The notes: a model not told the origin generated them from the letters alone. 64,000 nucleotides of DNA from Lachnospiraceae bacterium KH1T2 (GCA_900114405.1 FOSY01000003.1:62001-126000); one strand, 5' to 3'; shown: positions 34,143 through 43,417, counted from the first letter of the stretch. Numbers and translations: made by a program.

Positions 34143-34148
34143 TAGGAA
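34127..34148. promoter_or_regulatory. CymR/Rrf2-like operator, autoregulatory
   Basis: On the plus strand ATTCATAC-N7-ATAGGAA repeats the cysK motif exactly in spacing. It covers the -35 of the regulator gene and ends 14 bases before the ATG of the MBOAT gene, so it could affect both. Confidence 0.65.
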
Positions 34149-34162
34149 AATAGGTACAAAAT

Positions 34163-35632
34163 ATGTTATTTAATTCATTAAACTTTTTATTTTTTATGCC
34201 GTTAGTATTCCTTCTTTATTGGGGATGCCCTGTGAAAGTACGCTGGATACTGCTGCTTCTTATCAGCTGGTGCTTTTATATCTCGTGCAGCGCCCAGTAT
34301 TTTCCATTGCTCGTGCTGACAACATTCATATCGTGGGTGGCAGCAGTGACGATAGGGAAAAACAGGGAAAAGAAATCGGCTAAAAGCATAATGGCTGCCG
34401 GCACTGTGGTTTGCCTGGCATTTCTTGTATTTTTTAAGTATTTCAATTTCATAACGACTTCTGCGGCTGATTTTGCAAATCTCTTTGGTTTCAGCCTTCA
34501 GCCTTATACACTTAAGCTAGTACAGCCGGTCGGAATTTCGTACTATACGTTTATGACGATAAGCTATCTTGCAGATGTCTATAAGGGAAAGATAGAGCCG
34601 CAGCTTAATTTCGCAAAATATGCACTCCACATTTCTTTCTTCCCGCAGGTGATCGCAGGACCTATCGGAAGAGCGCCTGAGCTTATGGATCAGTTCTTTG
34701 AAAAGAGAGAGTTTGACTATGACAAAGCTGTAAGCGGTCTTAGGATGATGCTTTGGGGATATTTCAAGAAGCTCATCATTGCAGATTCGCTTTCAGGTTA
34801 TGTCGATGCGGTATATGGTGCAGTACCATACTACTTTGGAATGACATTTATAATCACATCTATAATGTATACGTTCCAGATATATTGTGACTTTTCTGGT
34901 TACTCTGATATCGCGATAGGTGTGGCAAGGCTTTTTAATATCGACCTTATGACTAACTTTAAGAGCCCTTATTGGTCAAAGTCAGTAAGAGAATTCTGGT
35001 CAAGATGGCACATTTCACTTTCAACATGGTTTCGTGATTATGTATACATTCCGCTTGGCGGCGGAAGAGTAAGCCCGGCAAGAAAGAATTTTAACCAGAT
35101 GGCGACAATGCTCGTCAGCGGTCTCTGGCATGGTGCGAACTGGACTTTCGTTATTTGGGGCGGCCTGCATGGTATTTATCAGGTGATAGAAGGCTTTTGC
35201 AGAAAGCATTTTGTGAAAAAGGACGCACCTGAGAAAACAGGAGCAAAGAAGATAGCGTCAAATATCTTTCATGGTCTTATCACATTCATACTTGTAGATA
35301 TCGGATGGATCTTCTTTAGAGCTGACAGCATCAGCGATGCACTTTTCATCATGACACACCTTCACAATGGTGTCATATTCCACTTTGCAAATGCATGGAA
35401 TAAGATGATGGTTGACATGAATCTCACAGTATTCGCGCTGCTTAAGCTTGCTGCAGCACTTATAGTGCTCATGGTTTATGACTTTATTTCACTTAAGCAT
35501 GATATTCCAAGCGAATTTGGAAAGCTGCCTGTCGTGATACGCTGGATAGCATATACAGCACTTACGACATTTATAATCGTGTCTACACTTCACGGTGGTA
35601 CGACACAGACATTTATTTACTTTAATTTCTGA
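34163..35632 (+). CDS. MBOAT family O-acyltransferase (AlgI/PatA/DltB type)
   Basis: About eleven membrane segments cover 489 residues. The family blocks are present: PVGISYYTFMTISYLADVY, QVIAGPIGRA, YCDFSGYSDIAIG, FWSRWHISLSTWFRDYVYIPLGG and SGLWHGANWTFVIWGGLHG, with the conserved His in the last two. These proteins move acyl groups from a cytoplasmic donor across the membrane for O-acylation of surface glycans. The next gene encodes the usual SGNH-type partner, 17 bases away, with GAGAGGA before its ATG. No AGGAGG is seen before this ATG (ATAGGAAAATAGG lies close). Confidence 0.94.
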   Translation: MLFNSLNFLFFMPLVFLLYWGCPVKVRWILLLLISWCFYISCSAQYFPLLVLTTFISWVAAVTIGKNREKKSAKSIMAAGTVVCLAFLVFFKYFNFITTSAADFANLFGFSLQPYTLKLVQPVGISYYTFMTISYLADVYKGKIEPQLNFAKYALHISFFPQVIAGPIGRAPELMDQFFEKREFDYDKAVSGLRMMLWGYFKKLIIADSLSGYVDAVYGAVPYYFGMTFIITSIMYTFQIYCDFSGYSDIAIGVARLFNIDLMTNFKSPYWSKSVREFWSRWHISLSTWFRDYVYIPLGGGRVSPARKNFNQMATMLVSGLWHGANWTFVIWGGLHGIYQVIEGFCRKHFVKKDAPEKTGAKKIASNIFHGLITFILVDIGWIFFRADSISDALFIMTHLHNGVIFHFANAWNKMMVDMNLTVFALLKLAAALIVLMVYDFISLKHDIPSEFGKLPVVIRWIAYTALTTFIIVSTLHGGTTQTFIYFNF

Positions 35633-35649
35633 GGTGAGAGGAGACTGAA

Positions 35650-36717
35650 ATGAGAAAATTTTTACTGAAATGTCTGGCTTTTGCGCTGATCCTCGGGATA
35701 ATCTTTGTGCCGGTATCGGTTTTGCTTGATCCGTATAATATTTTTCATGCGACAAATATCAGCAACAATGGCGTTGAACCGAATAAAGCATACGTTAAAA
35801 TGAATAATGTGCTTTCACATCCGGATAAATATGATTCATTTTTATTTGGCTCATCACGTGTGGGATTTTTCGATGTGTCAAAGATGACTGATGGAAATTA
35901 TTACGATATGTCGTACTCTGAAGGTACTCCGGCAGAGCATCTGAGACATCTGAAGATTCTCATCGGACGCGGCATCGTTCCTAAAAATGTGACTATAGGT
36001 GTAGATGATATCTCTTATTTTGTAGACCCTGCTTTCCATAAAGAGCAGCTTTATAGAAGAGATTTTCCATGGAATGGTACAGTTCTGGAAAAGCTTGACT
36101 TTTACCTTGCTTACTTTGACCTGATAACACTTTCAGATTCAATAGAAGTTATCAGCAAGCATAAAAATACTGACCCTGACTATGGCGAGAGACTTCTCGA
36201 AACAGGAACAGAAAATCTCACTATCCCTACAGGCTTTAACTATGAAAAGACTGATGCGACATGGTCTGACTACTACACTCCGAGAGAAGAGTCATTTCAG
36301 GATATCAAGGACATAGTGGATCTTTGTGATGAATATGATATTAATCTGAGAATATTTACTAATCCTATCAATGGATATACTTATCAGAAGGATATCGCAA
36401 ATGGGTATATCGTATTTTTGAAAAAACTTGCAGATGTTACAGATTATTATAATTTCAGCGGCTTTAATGACATAACACTTGATATGGACAATTATTATGA
36501 GACAAGTCACTATTGCCCTGCAGTTTCAGATATGGTGATTGATCGCATGTATAACGACGTTACAGATCCAAGGCTCCTTTCACAGGGATTTGGAATGTAT
36601 GTAACTAAGGATAACGTGGATGACCTTACAAAGATCTTATACGATCAGGCTGTCAACTTTGATCTGCCTACAGATACATATCCGGATACTTTAAACAAAG
36701 TTGAAGAAAATAATTAA
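35650..36717 (+). CDS. SGNH-like O-acetyltransferase partner (DltD/PatB-like), membrane anchored
   Basis: One N-terminal membrane segment (residues 5-27) is followed by an extracellular domain with FLFGSSRVGFFD (SGNH block I, Ser nucleophile) and YYETSHYCP near residue 285, the block V position, where Glu replaces the usual Asp three residues before His. Central parts are not conserved enough to name. Its gene follows an MBOAT gene directly, as in AlgI-AlgJ, PatA-PatB and DltB-DltD pairs, so it likely finishes acetyl transfer to a surface polymer. Confidence 0.78.
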   Translation: MRKFLLKCLAFALILGIIFVPVSVLLDPYNIFHATNISNNGVEPNKAYVKMNNVLSHPDKYDSFLFGSSRVGFFDVSKMTDGNYYDMSYSEGTPAEHLRHLKILIGRGIVPKNVTIGVDDISYFVDPAFHKEQLYRRDFPWNGTVLEKLDFYLAYFDLITLSDSIEVISKHKNTDPDYGERLLETGTENLTIPTGFNYEKTDATWSDYYTPREESFQDIKDIVDLCDEYDINLRIFTNPINGYTYQKDIANGYIVFLKKLADVTDYYNFSGFNDITLDMDNYYETSHYCPAVSDMVIDRMYNDVTDPRLLSQGFGMYVTKDNVDDLTKILYDQAVNFDLPTDTYPDTLNKVEENN

Positions 36718-36764
36718 ATTTACATAACCAAATCTTAATTTTTTGTGTTGATTATAAAAATTGA

Positions 36765-36793
36765 ATGACATGTTAATTTAATAGTGATATATT
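36765..36793 (+). promoter_or_regulatory. Sigma-A type promoter of the large amidase gene
   Basis: ATGACA at 36765 and TATATT at 36788 are 17 bases apart. The leader of about 100 bases contains GTATACAAAA at 36800 and small hairpins (GACCT/AGGTC near 36828). Confidence 0.6.
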
Positions 36794-36901
36794 TTAGTAG
36801 TATACAAAATTTTTTTAGATAATTTCGACCTATATCAGAGGTCAGAGAGACATCTGTGTGTGGACAGGGGTTCGAAATGAAGAATATTTATGGAGGTCAA
36901 A

Positions 36902-39900
36902 ATGAGGAAGAAGTACAACGGGTTCCTTGCGTTGCTGCTTTCTGCATCGATGATTTTCGGTGGATCGGGTGTTTCCACTGTTAACGCGTATGGTGCTGAG
37001 ACAGGAATTTCTGAGGACAGTATTTCAACAGAGGTAGTTGAAACAGAAGCTTCTGAAAGTACAGAGGAAGCAAAGATCGAAGAAGCATCAAAAGAGAGCA
37101 CAGAAGAGGTAAGTGAGGATAGCGTAGAAACTGAAAGCACAAAGGAAGTCAGTGAAGACGAAGTTACTACAGAGTCTGCTAATGCTACAACTTCTACCAA
37201 TGCTGCAGAGACAACAGCTAAGACTGCTGCAACAGGTTCACTTTCAGACTGGGATTATCCTACAAGATCATATACATACGATGGTAAGGGTGTAACCTTC
37301 TCAGAGAATACAAAGCTTAAAACAGCATCAGATTCATATACATATAAGTACTACTATTCAACAAGTTCAAATCAGGCTGATAAAAATGAGGTCTCAAAGA
37401 CAGGACTTGTAGATGCAGGATGGTACGTTATCAGTGCAAATGCAATCTCAGATGGCAACGTTGTATCATCTGTAAGTTTCGACTATATCATTAAGCCGGC
37501 ACCACTTACAGTTTCAACAGCTGATGCAGAAGCAACTGTAACAAACGAGTCAGGAAAACTTGATACTCCTTTGCAGGCAAAGGATGCTTCAATTATTTCA
37601 GGCTCTGTCGTATCAGGTGACAAGATCGAGTTCACAGATTGGGCATCTATCGACAAAGTTGGTGTATCAGAGAACAGCTGTACAGCAGTAGGTGCAGATA
37701 ATACAAAGATTTCTAACTATGAAATCACATATAAGTTTGGTACATTGACAGTACTTTCAGGCTGGGACTCTGACAGAAACCAGATGAACAACATCAGAAA
37801 TCTTAATGCTACAATGAATAAGAAAGGTGTTGTAACAGTAAAGTGGGCACAGCCTAAGAAGGCAAAGAGAGTCACATACTCAGTATATAGAAGAAATACT
37901 GATGGAACATGGACAAGACTTACTGAAGGTATCAAGAAGAAGTCATATAAAGATACAGATGCAATGAATGTTGTATCAAGCGGCGAAGGACAGCTTGTTT
38001 ACCGAGTTATCGCAAGAGGAACTGATACATACGGTCAGGAAGGCTCAGGCGCTCCGGCTTATGTACAGTGTGTACCGAAGATCCTTACATTTGAGTCTGG
38101 CCCGAACTACAAGTATATCAACCTTAAGTTTGTATCAAATGAAGCTCCTGCAGGATATCAGATAGAGCAGTTCTCAACTAAGAATAAGAGCAAGAAGGAC
38201 GTTATCACTGTATCTTCATCAGATCTTAAAGCTGAGGTATATACAGGTAAAGTCGTTAAGAATAAGAATGCAACTATCACAGCTGTTAACTATAAGGATG
38301 AAGGCAGTGAAAATGTAACAATTGCAAATTCTAAGAATGTTAAGTTCACATTCAGAATTGCAGCTGCTCCTTTCACAATCTCAGACCTTGGTGAGACAGT
38401 TGAGATCCCACAGTCTAAGTATACAGGCAAGAAGAGCGTTAAGCTCACAACAGGCAGCTGCCCACAGGTAACAGCAAGTGCAGACAGCCTTACACAGATC
38501 AACTTTACATATTCAAAGGTTAAGAAGGCAAAGGGATACCTTGTTGAGTACTCAACAAGCCCTGATTTCACAACTTCAAACAACAATATTTATGTAAAAG
38601 CGTTCATCACAGCAAAGACAAGTGATTCTACTTATAAGAAGTGGAAAGTCGGCTACTATGATGATATGCCTAACGCAGGTAAGATAGTTGTTAATAATGT
38701 AGTTACAGGTGTTCCTTACTACTTCCGTTGTACAGCTTACTTTAATTTCAAGCCTACAAGCGACTACGATACAGTAGACGGTGACCCAGGTGTAACTTCA
38801 GATGTAGTTATGAACTATGGCCGTCCTGTGGGTGTAACAAGCCTTACAGCCAAGTATTATGACGGTACAAAGTCTGATGCAGGACTTACATGGAACTATA
38901 CTACAAAGTATGGCGACAATATCATTGGATATCGTGTAACACGTCAGAATTACAAAGAGAATACTTCATCAAAAGAATTTACTGTAGAGGATGGAGCACT
39001 TGTAGAGCTCAGAGGTCTTGCTAACCGAAATAAAGAAAAGAGCTACAAGGTTGCAGACAGTAATAAGATTCCTAATGGAGAGAGAATCGAGTACACTGTT
39101 CAGGCTATTTATCAGAATGTGAACTCTAATTTCAAAGCAACAGGATCAAATATCATTTACAGTGACCCTGTAACTGTTGACTACATGAACCCAACAGGAA
39201 TTGAGTTCCTCAAGAGCGCAAGCTCTAGCTCTAAAAAGAAGAAAAAGTCAACAAGTACTGCAACTTCATATACAGTAACAAAGGGCGGTACACTTAATGT
39301 ATCAAAGCTCCTTAAGTTTGATCCTGAAAGCACAACTAATAAGGAAGTAGATTACGCAAGCTCAAATACTGAGTACTTCAAGGTAAGCAAAGACGGTGTT
39401 ATCACAGGTGTTAAGAATACAGGCAGCAAGACTGTAACACTTACAGTAACCTCAAAGAATGATTCTAATGTTTCAAATGACATTCAGATCAAGGTTGGTT
39501 CTGCTACTTCTTCATCTGGCGGATCATCAGGCAGCGGAAGCGACACAAGCTCACTCGTTGTATGTCTTGACCCTGGACACGGCGGAAGCGACAGCGGTAC
39601 AACAAATGGTAGTGTCAAGGAAAAGGACGTAAATCTTGCAATCGCTAAAAAGGTAGGCGAGTACCTTGAGGACGAAGGTGTAAAAGTATATTACACAAGA
39701 AGTACAGATACATATATATCACTTACAGACAGAACAGATTATGCTCAGGATAAGGGCTGTAACCTTTTCGTAAGTATCCACTGCAACTCAGGCTCTTCAA
39801 GTGCAAAGGGTACAGAAGTTTACTATTCTTTGACAAAGTATGGCAGAAAGAATCTTGCTTCAAAGATCAGTTCAGCAGTTGCTACTGCTCTTGATACTAC

Positions 39901-40108
39901 AAATCGTGGTGCCAAGACAAGACAGGGTGACAATGGAGATTATTACTCAGTTATCCGTACATCTGCTGCAAAGGGAATCCCAGGTCTTATCGTAGAGCAT
40001 GGATATTTGTCAAACAGCTCTGACCTTGCAAAGCTTACAAATTCAAACTATGTAAAGGCTGCAGCAAAGGCTGAGGCAAACGCAATCGTTAAATACTGGA
40101 AGTCTTGA
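36902..40108 (+). CDS. Large secreted N-acetylmuramoyl-L-alanine amidase with repeat domains
   Basis: A signal peptide (residues 1-33) is followed by a Ser/Thr/Glu-rich stalk to about residue 115. About 600 residues of beta-rich, fibronectin-III or MBG-like domains come next, then a BIG2-like domain (residues of about 770-860, DYASSNTEYFKVSKDGVITGV type) and a Ser/Gly linker. The C-terminal 190 residues are an Amidase_3 domain with all zinc ligands (LDPGHGG His, VKEKDVN Glu, SIHCN His) and the catalytic Glu in IVEHGYLSN. It cleaves the amide between MurNAc and L-Ala. The ATG at 36902 follows TGGAGG. It leads a group with a lipoprotein and a GHL10 protein. Confidence 0.92.
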   Translation: MRKKYNGFLALLLSASMIFGGSGVSTVNAYGAETGISEDSISTEVVETEASESTEEAKIEEASKESTEEVSEDSVETESTKEVSEDEVTTESANATTSTNAAETTAKTAATGSLSDWDYPTRSYTYDGKGVTFSENTKLKTASDSYTYKYYYSTSSNQADKNEVSKTGLVDAGWYVISANAISDGNVVSSVSFDYIIKPAPLTVSTADAEATVTNESGKLDTPLQAKDASIISGSVVSGDKIEFTDWASIDKVGVSENSCTAVGADNTKISNYEITYKFGTLTVLSGWDSDRNQMNNIRNLNATMNKKGVVTVKWAQPKKAKRVTYSVYRRNTDGTWTRLTEGIKKKSYKDTDAMNVVSSGEGQLVYRVIARGTDTYGQEGSGAPAYVQCVPKILTFESGPNYKYINLKFVSNEAPAGYQIEQFSTKNKSKKDVITVSSSDLKAEVYTGKVVKNKNATITAVNYKDEGSENVTIANSKNVKFTFRIAAAPFTISDLGETVEIPQSKYTGKKSVKLTTGSCPQVTASADSLTQINFTYSKVKKAKGYLVEYSTSPDFTTSNNNIYVKAFITAKTSDSTYKKWKVGYYDDMPNAGKIVVNNVVTGVPYYFRCTAYFNFKPTSDYDTVDGDPGVTSDVVMNYGRPVGVTSLTAKYYDGTKSDAGLTWNYTTKYGDNIIGYRVTRQNYKENTSSKEFTVEDGALVELRGLANRNKEKSYKVADSNKIPNGERIEYTVQAIYQNVNSNFKATGSNIIYSDPVTVDYMNPTGIEFLKSASSSSKKKKKSTSTATSYTVTKGGTLNVSKLLKFDPESTTNKEVDYASSNTEYFKVSKDGVITGVKNTGSKTVTLTVTSKNDSNVSNDIQIKVGSATSSSGGSSGSGSDTSSLVVCLDPGHGGSDSGTTNGSVKEKDVNLAIAKKVGEYLEDEGVKVYYTRSTDTYISLTDRTDYAQDKGCNLFVSIHCNSGSSSAKGTEVYYSLTKYGRKNLASKISSAVATALDTTNRGAKTRQGDNGDYYSVIRTSAAKGIPGLIVEHGYLSNSSDLAKLTNSNYVKAAAKAEANAIVKYWKS

Positions 40109-40125
40109 TCCGGGAGGATTTTATA

Positions 40126-40809
40126 TTGAAAAAAAATGTTGTAATAGCTTTGATGGGCGCGATGCTTTTATCGCTTAGCGCTTGTGGAACAACAAAGAAT
40201 GCAACTTCGACAGAAGCTTCGGTTAGCACCGAAGCTTCTGCTGAATCAGAAGAAAGTACAGAAGAGGAAGAAGAGGAGCCTGATGAGATCGCACAGACTG
40301 ATGCAGATGCTCTTCTTTCTGAAAAGCTTGATGGTTTAGACTGTCAGGCAGTATTCTTTGATCTGGAGTTTATAAACGAGCACGATTATTATACATATTC
40401 AATTGTAAATAAAGACGGTGATGAGCTTGACCAGATGCTTGCAGTTGATGCAGTTTCGGGTGAAGTTTATGTTTATGACACAGACGATGAAGAAATACGT
40501 GATTTTTCAGAGTTTGAGTTATATGACCCTGAGAAAGACGTTAAAGTAGATTGGGAAGGAACCTACGAGCTTGATGGAATGACTGTTGTTTTAAGCCCGG
40601 CTGATGATTCATCATTTGAATTTAAGTTTACAAAGAATGATGAGAAGCAGCTTGAAGGTGTGGCACAGGTTTCCGATAATAAAGGTGAGTACAGCGATGA
40701 CGAGGTTTCACTCACATTCGAGTTCACTAAAGATGGTTCACTCAAGATCTCAAATAAAGGAAACATAAATGAATTTGCCGGTATCTATGTACCGGGAAAG
40801 GAAGAGTGA
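40126..40809 (+). CDS. Lipoprotein with acidic STE linker, function unknown
   Basis: The TTG at 40126, eight bases after GGGAGG, gives a clean lipoprotein signal (VVIALMGAMLLSLSAC, lipobox LSAC). Residues 22-60 are Ser/Thr/Glu/Ala low complexity with a run of Glu. The rest is a beta-rich domain of about 165 residues with two similar halves; one (YYTYSIVNKDGDELDQMLAVDAVSGEVYVYD) resembles a PepSY-type fold. I do not recognise a family. It lies 17 bases after the amidase gene and before the GHL10 gene, so all three may act at the wall. Confidence 0.8.
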   Translation: MKKNVVIALMGAMLLSLSACGTTKNATSTEASVSTEASAESEESTEEEEEEPDEIAQTDADALLSEKLDGLDCQAVFFDLEFINEHDYYTYSIVNKDGDELDQMLAVDAVSGEVYVYDTDDEEIRDFSEFELYDPEKDVKVDWEGTYELDGMTVVLSPADDSSFEFKFTKNDEKQLEGVAQVSDNKGEYSDDEVSLTFEFTKDGSLKISNKGNINEFAGIYVPGKEE

Positions 40810-40813
40810 TATT

Positions 40814-41803
40814 ATGAGAATCTTCAGAAAGTTCATGGCAGCGCTGCTTGCTGCAATGCTTCTCATAGGTGCAGCTCAGCCGGCTTCAGTACAGGCTGCA
40901 ACAGCACAGAGTGGTTTTAAGGGTGTTTGGATCTCATTCCTTGATGTTCAGACATATCTTAAGGGTAAAGATCAGACAGCATTTGATGCTGCATTTAAGC
41001 AGATGTGCAGCACTGTAGCAGCTCAGGGCTGCAATGCAGTGATCGTTCATGTACGTTCACACAATGATGCTATCTATCCTTCAAAAATTTATCCATGGAG
41101 CACTACAATGCTTAATGGTAACCCGGGATTTGATCCGCTTGCAGACATGGTATCAATAGCTCACAATGCAGGTCTTACATTTCATGCATGGATAAACCCT
41201 TATGGATACCGTAATGGCGTAGTTACAGGAAATGCAGCACTTGCAACAAATGCAAATGTAATTGCCGGTGTACAGGAGATCGTAAGCAACTACGCAGTAG
41301 ATGGAATCCACTTTGATGACTACTTCCCACCACTTGGAGCAGCATCACTCAACTCAATGGTATCAAGTGTACATTCTGTATGTGCATCTGCAGGCAAGGT
41401 TTTCGGAATTGCTCCTGCAGGAAACATCGAGAACTGCATGGCAGCCGGTGCTGATGTAAAGACATGGCTTTCTACACCGGGATATGTTGACTATGTATGC
41501 CCACAGATCTACTGGTCAGATAATTATGGTGCAGCCGGAAATGTGACAATGTACTCAAATCGTATAGCTGCATGGAAGGCACTTGACACAGCAGGAATCC
41601 CACTCTACGTTGGACTTGCTGCATATAAGTCAGGTCAGGCTCTTTCTTATGATCCGGGCTGGAGACTTAGCAGCTCTAACCTTGCTTCACAGTATGACAA
41701 GGCTAAGGCAGCCGGTTATGTAGGATATGCATTATATCGTTACAGCACATTGGTAACTCCAAGTGCCGCAACAGAACTTGCAGGAATAAAGGCAAAGGGT
41801 TAA
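40814..41803 (+). CDS. Secreted GHL10 (DUF187/YngK-like) glycoside hydrolase
   Basis: A signal peptide (MRIFRKFMAALLAAMLLIGAAQPASVQA, cut after VQA) precedes a TIM-barrel domain with GVWISFLDVQTY, AVIVHVRSHNDAIYPSKIYPWS, FHAWINPYGYRN, VDGIHFDDYFPP and VCPQIYWSD. These are features of the GHL10 family, which includes the E. coli DigH (YddW) enzyme that cuts denuded peptidoglycan glycan chains. The candidate acid residues are the two Asp in FDDYF. Denuded chains are made by amidases, and an amidase gene lies just upstream. The ATG at 40814 is chosen because the signal peptide starts there. Confidence 0.9.
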   Translation: MRIFRKFMAALLAAMLLIGAAQPASVQAATAQSGFKGVWISFLDVQTYLKGKDQTAFDAAFKQMCSTVAAQGCNAVIVHVRSHNDAIYPSKIYPWSTTMLNGNPGFDPLADMVSIAHNAGLTFHAWINPYGYRNGVVTGNAALATNANVIAGVQEIVSNYAVDGIHFDDYFPPLGAASLNSMVSSVHSVCASAGKVFGIAPAGNIENCMAAGADVKTWLSTPGYVDYVCPQIYWSDNYGAAGNVTMYSNRIAAWKALDTAGIPLYVGLAAYKSGQALSYDPGWRLSSSNLASQYDKAKAAGYVGYALYRYSTLVTPSAATELAGIKAKG

Positions 41804-41855
41804 ATGTGCACGAGCTTTGACACTATTTGCTGAAAAACAATTAAATATATTCGTT

Positions 41856-41893
41856 AAAATGCACAGCTATTTGTACTAGTAGCTGTGCATTTT
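41856..41893 (+). terminator. Rho-independent terminator
   Basis: AAAATGCACAGCT pairs with AGCTGTGCATTTT, with a short T-rich tail. Confidence 0.85.
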
Positions 41894-41964
41894 GTTTAAT
41901 TTTGACATAAAATGAATAAATTATGAACAAAAATGGGAAATATTCATAAAAAACACAAAAACTG

Positions 41965-41993
41965 TTTACAAATTTCCAAGAATGGATTATACT
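41965..41993 (+). promoter_or_regulatory. Sigma-A type promoter of the AASTE lipoprotein gene
   Basis: TTTACA at 41965 and TATACT at 41988 are separated by 17 bases; this is one of the best promoters in the window. Confidence 0.82.
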
Positions 41994-42000
41994 CAAAATC

Positions 42001-42053
42001 GTTGAAGGGAAACCTTCACAGAGGATTATGAATGAAATGTCGTATACACGACA
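42001..42053 (+). promoter_or_regulatory. 5' leader with two small hairpins
   Basis: TGAAGG-GAAA-CCTTCA (about 42003-42018) and TGTCGT-ATAC-ACGACA (about 42038-42053) are perfect six-base stems in the predicted leader. They probably raise mRNA stability; a strong AGGAGG follows. Confidence 0.55.
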
Positions 42054-42077
42054 ATAATTTTAGGAGGAAAAATTATT

Positions 42078-42386
42078 ATGAGAAACAAGATCGCTATGGT
42101 TATGGTATCAGCTATGGTTGCAGCTACACTTATGATGGGTTGTGGTTCAACAGCTTCTACAGCATCTACAGCAGCTTCAACAGAGGCAGCTTCAACAGAA
42201 GCAGCATCTACAGAGGCAGCTTCAACAGAGGCAGCTTCAACAGAAGCAGCTTCAACAGAAGTAGCTTCAACAGAGGCAGCTTCAACAGAGGCTACTGAGT
42301 CTACAGAGTCTACAGAGGAGGCTTCAACAGAGGCAGCTTCTACAGAAGCAGCATCTACAGAGGCAGCTTCAACAGAGGCTGAGTAA
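42078..42386 (+). CDS. Lipoprotein consisting almost only of AASTE repeats
   Basis: The 102-residue product has a lipoprotein signal with lipobox MMGC (residues 1-22), and everything after the Cys is built of a five-residue AASTE-type unit, interrupted once by ESTESTEEA. It has no folded domain. The strong promoter, two-hairpin leader and AGGAGGAAAA site suggest high expression. It could be a surface brush or spacer, a glycosylated mucin-like stalk, or a decoy of lipoprotein sorting; all are guesses. The composition matches linkers in other envelope proteins of this window (36902, 40126, 47910). Confidence 0.82.
   Translation: MRNKIAMVMVSAMVAATLMMGCGSTASTASTAASTEAASTEAASTEAASTEAASTEAASTEVASTEAASTEATESTESTEEASTEAASTEAASTEAASTEAE
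42159..42380 (+). repeat. 15-bp tandem coding repeat
   Basis: GCTTCAACAGAGGCA-type units of 15 bases, with variants, encode AASTE. Long repeat-driven open frames on the other strand and in other frames are by-products. Confidence 0.9.
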
Positions 42387-42411
42387 TTCATACTCAATCT
42401 AAGGCGAAAAT

Positions 42412-42444
42412 AAAGGGCTTGCGGATTTTCCGCAGGCCCTTTTT
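42412..42444. terminator. Bidirectional rho-independent terminator
   Basis: AAAGGGC plus GCGGA pair with TCCGC plus GCCCTTT and are followed by T residues on both strands, between convergent genes. Confidence 0.85.
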
Positions 42445-42449
42445 GTTAG

Positions 42450-43415
42450 TTATAATGTATATCTGGCAGAAAATTCCTTGGTGAATTTTTCTGCGCCCTT
42501 TCTGTTCATATGGTTATTATCACCAAAGTACTCATTGTCATATACAGGCACTTCTGTTTCGACAGTAAACTGTGGGTGCTTTTCTTTTATTCCTTCAAGG
42601 AATTCCTTATATTCATCAAGAAATCTTTCTGCGACAACTTCAGAAGAGGCTTTGTTAAATGGAGCTTGTGCAATAGTCACATTTATGCCGTTCTTTTCAC
42701 ACAGATCCAGAAGCCGGTTGTAATAGTTGATCACGAGCGGCGAGTAGTCGAAGTAGTCATGATGTGTTTCGTAATTAAGTCCGTCATTGCCGTCTTCAGT
42801 ACCAAATTCTGTATAGCCAAGGTCGTTTTGCACAGCCTTGTACTTTTCTATGTTTTCAGCGTATCTGCCGCTTATTCCCGCCTGATATATCGCATCAAGG
42901 TATTTATTAGGCAGACGCAGCTTAAAAGATAAAATATCAGCCTGCCAGCCGGGGTAGTGTACAGATTTGTCCGGATGGGCGTAGGCGGTGCGCTCAACCT
43001 CAGCAAGCTCATCTAATGAAAGATAGTTGTAGTAAAGCGTCTGCTGCCAGTTGTCAATGCTGCAGAAGTGATACGGTGCAAATATGATGATGGCATTTGA
43101 AGGAGCACTGTGGTGAGACAGATAATTAGATAACGCATAGTACATCTCAATGGAAGTAGCGCCTCCGATGGCTATATTGTAGACATCGCTGCCGAGCTCA
43201 GCTGGTATAAGGCTTGATTTAGCTCTTGAGTCGCCTAGTATAAGCGTGCCTGCACTTGAGTCAGCAGAGCGGACATAATCGTTTTCCTGCTGCCACATGG
43301 TGTATTCCACCGCCATGTATCGCATTGGTGTCAGAAAAGTTATGACACACAGAAGGATGAGCGGTATCGCTAATAATATAAAATTTCTAAGTAGTCTTAA
43401 GATATTTTTTTTCAT
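42450..43415 (-). CDS. SGNH-like O-acetyltransferase partner of the second MBOAT protein
   Basis: An N-terminal membrane segment (residues 9-28) anchors an SGNH-type domain. Block I is LILGDSRAKSSL (Ser nucleophile), and block V is DNNHMNRKGAEKF, with Asp and His as in active members. YNIAIGGATSIEMYYAL fits block II. It lies two bases after the MBOAT gene on the same strand. It is only distantly like the SGNH protein at 35650, so the two modules probably act on different substrates. Confidence 0.82.
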   Translation of the reverse strand: MKKNILRLLRNFILLAIPLILLCVITFLTPMRYMAVEYTMWQQENDYVRSADSSAGTLILGDSRAKSSLIPAELGSDVYNIAIGGATSIEMYYALSNYLSHHSAPSNAIIIFAPYHFCSIDNWQQTLYYNYLSLDELAEVERTAYAHPDKSVHYPGWQADILSFKLRLPNKYLDAIYQAGISGRYAENIEKYKAVQNDLGYTEFGTEDGNDGLNYETHHDYFDYSPLVINYYNRLLDLCEKNGINVTIAQAPFNKASSEVVAERFLDEYKEFLEGIKEKHPQFTVETEVPVYDNEYFGDNNHMNRKGAEKFTKEFSARYTL

Positions 43416-43417
43416 AA

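Noticed and set aside
42026..42397. 123-codon minus-strand ORF of Ala/Ser/Val repeats
   Set aside because: It is a reading of the AASTE repeat on the other strand; the plus frame has promoter, ribosome site and lipobox.
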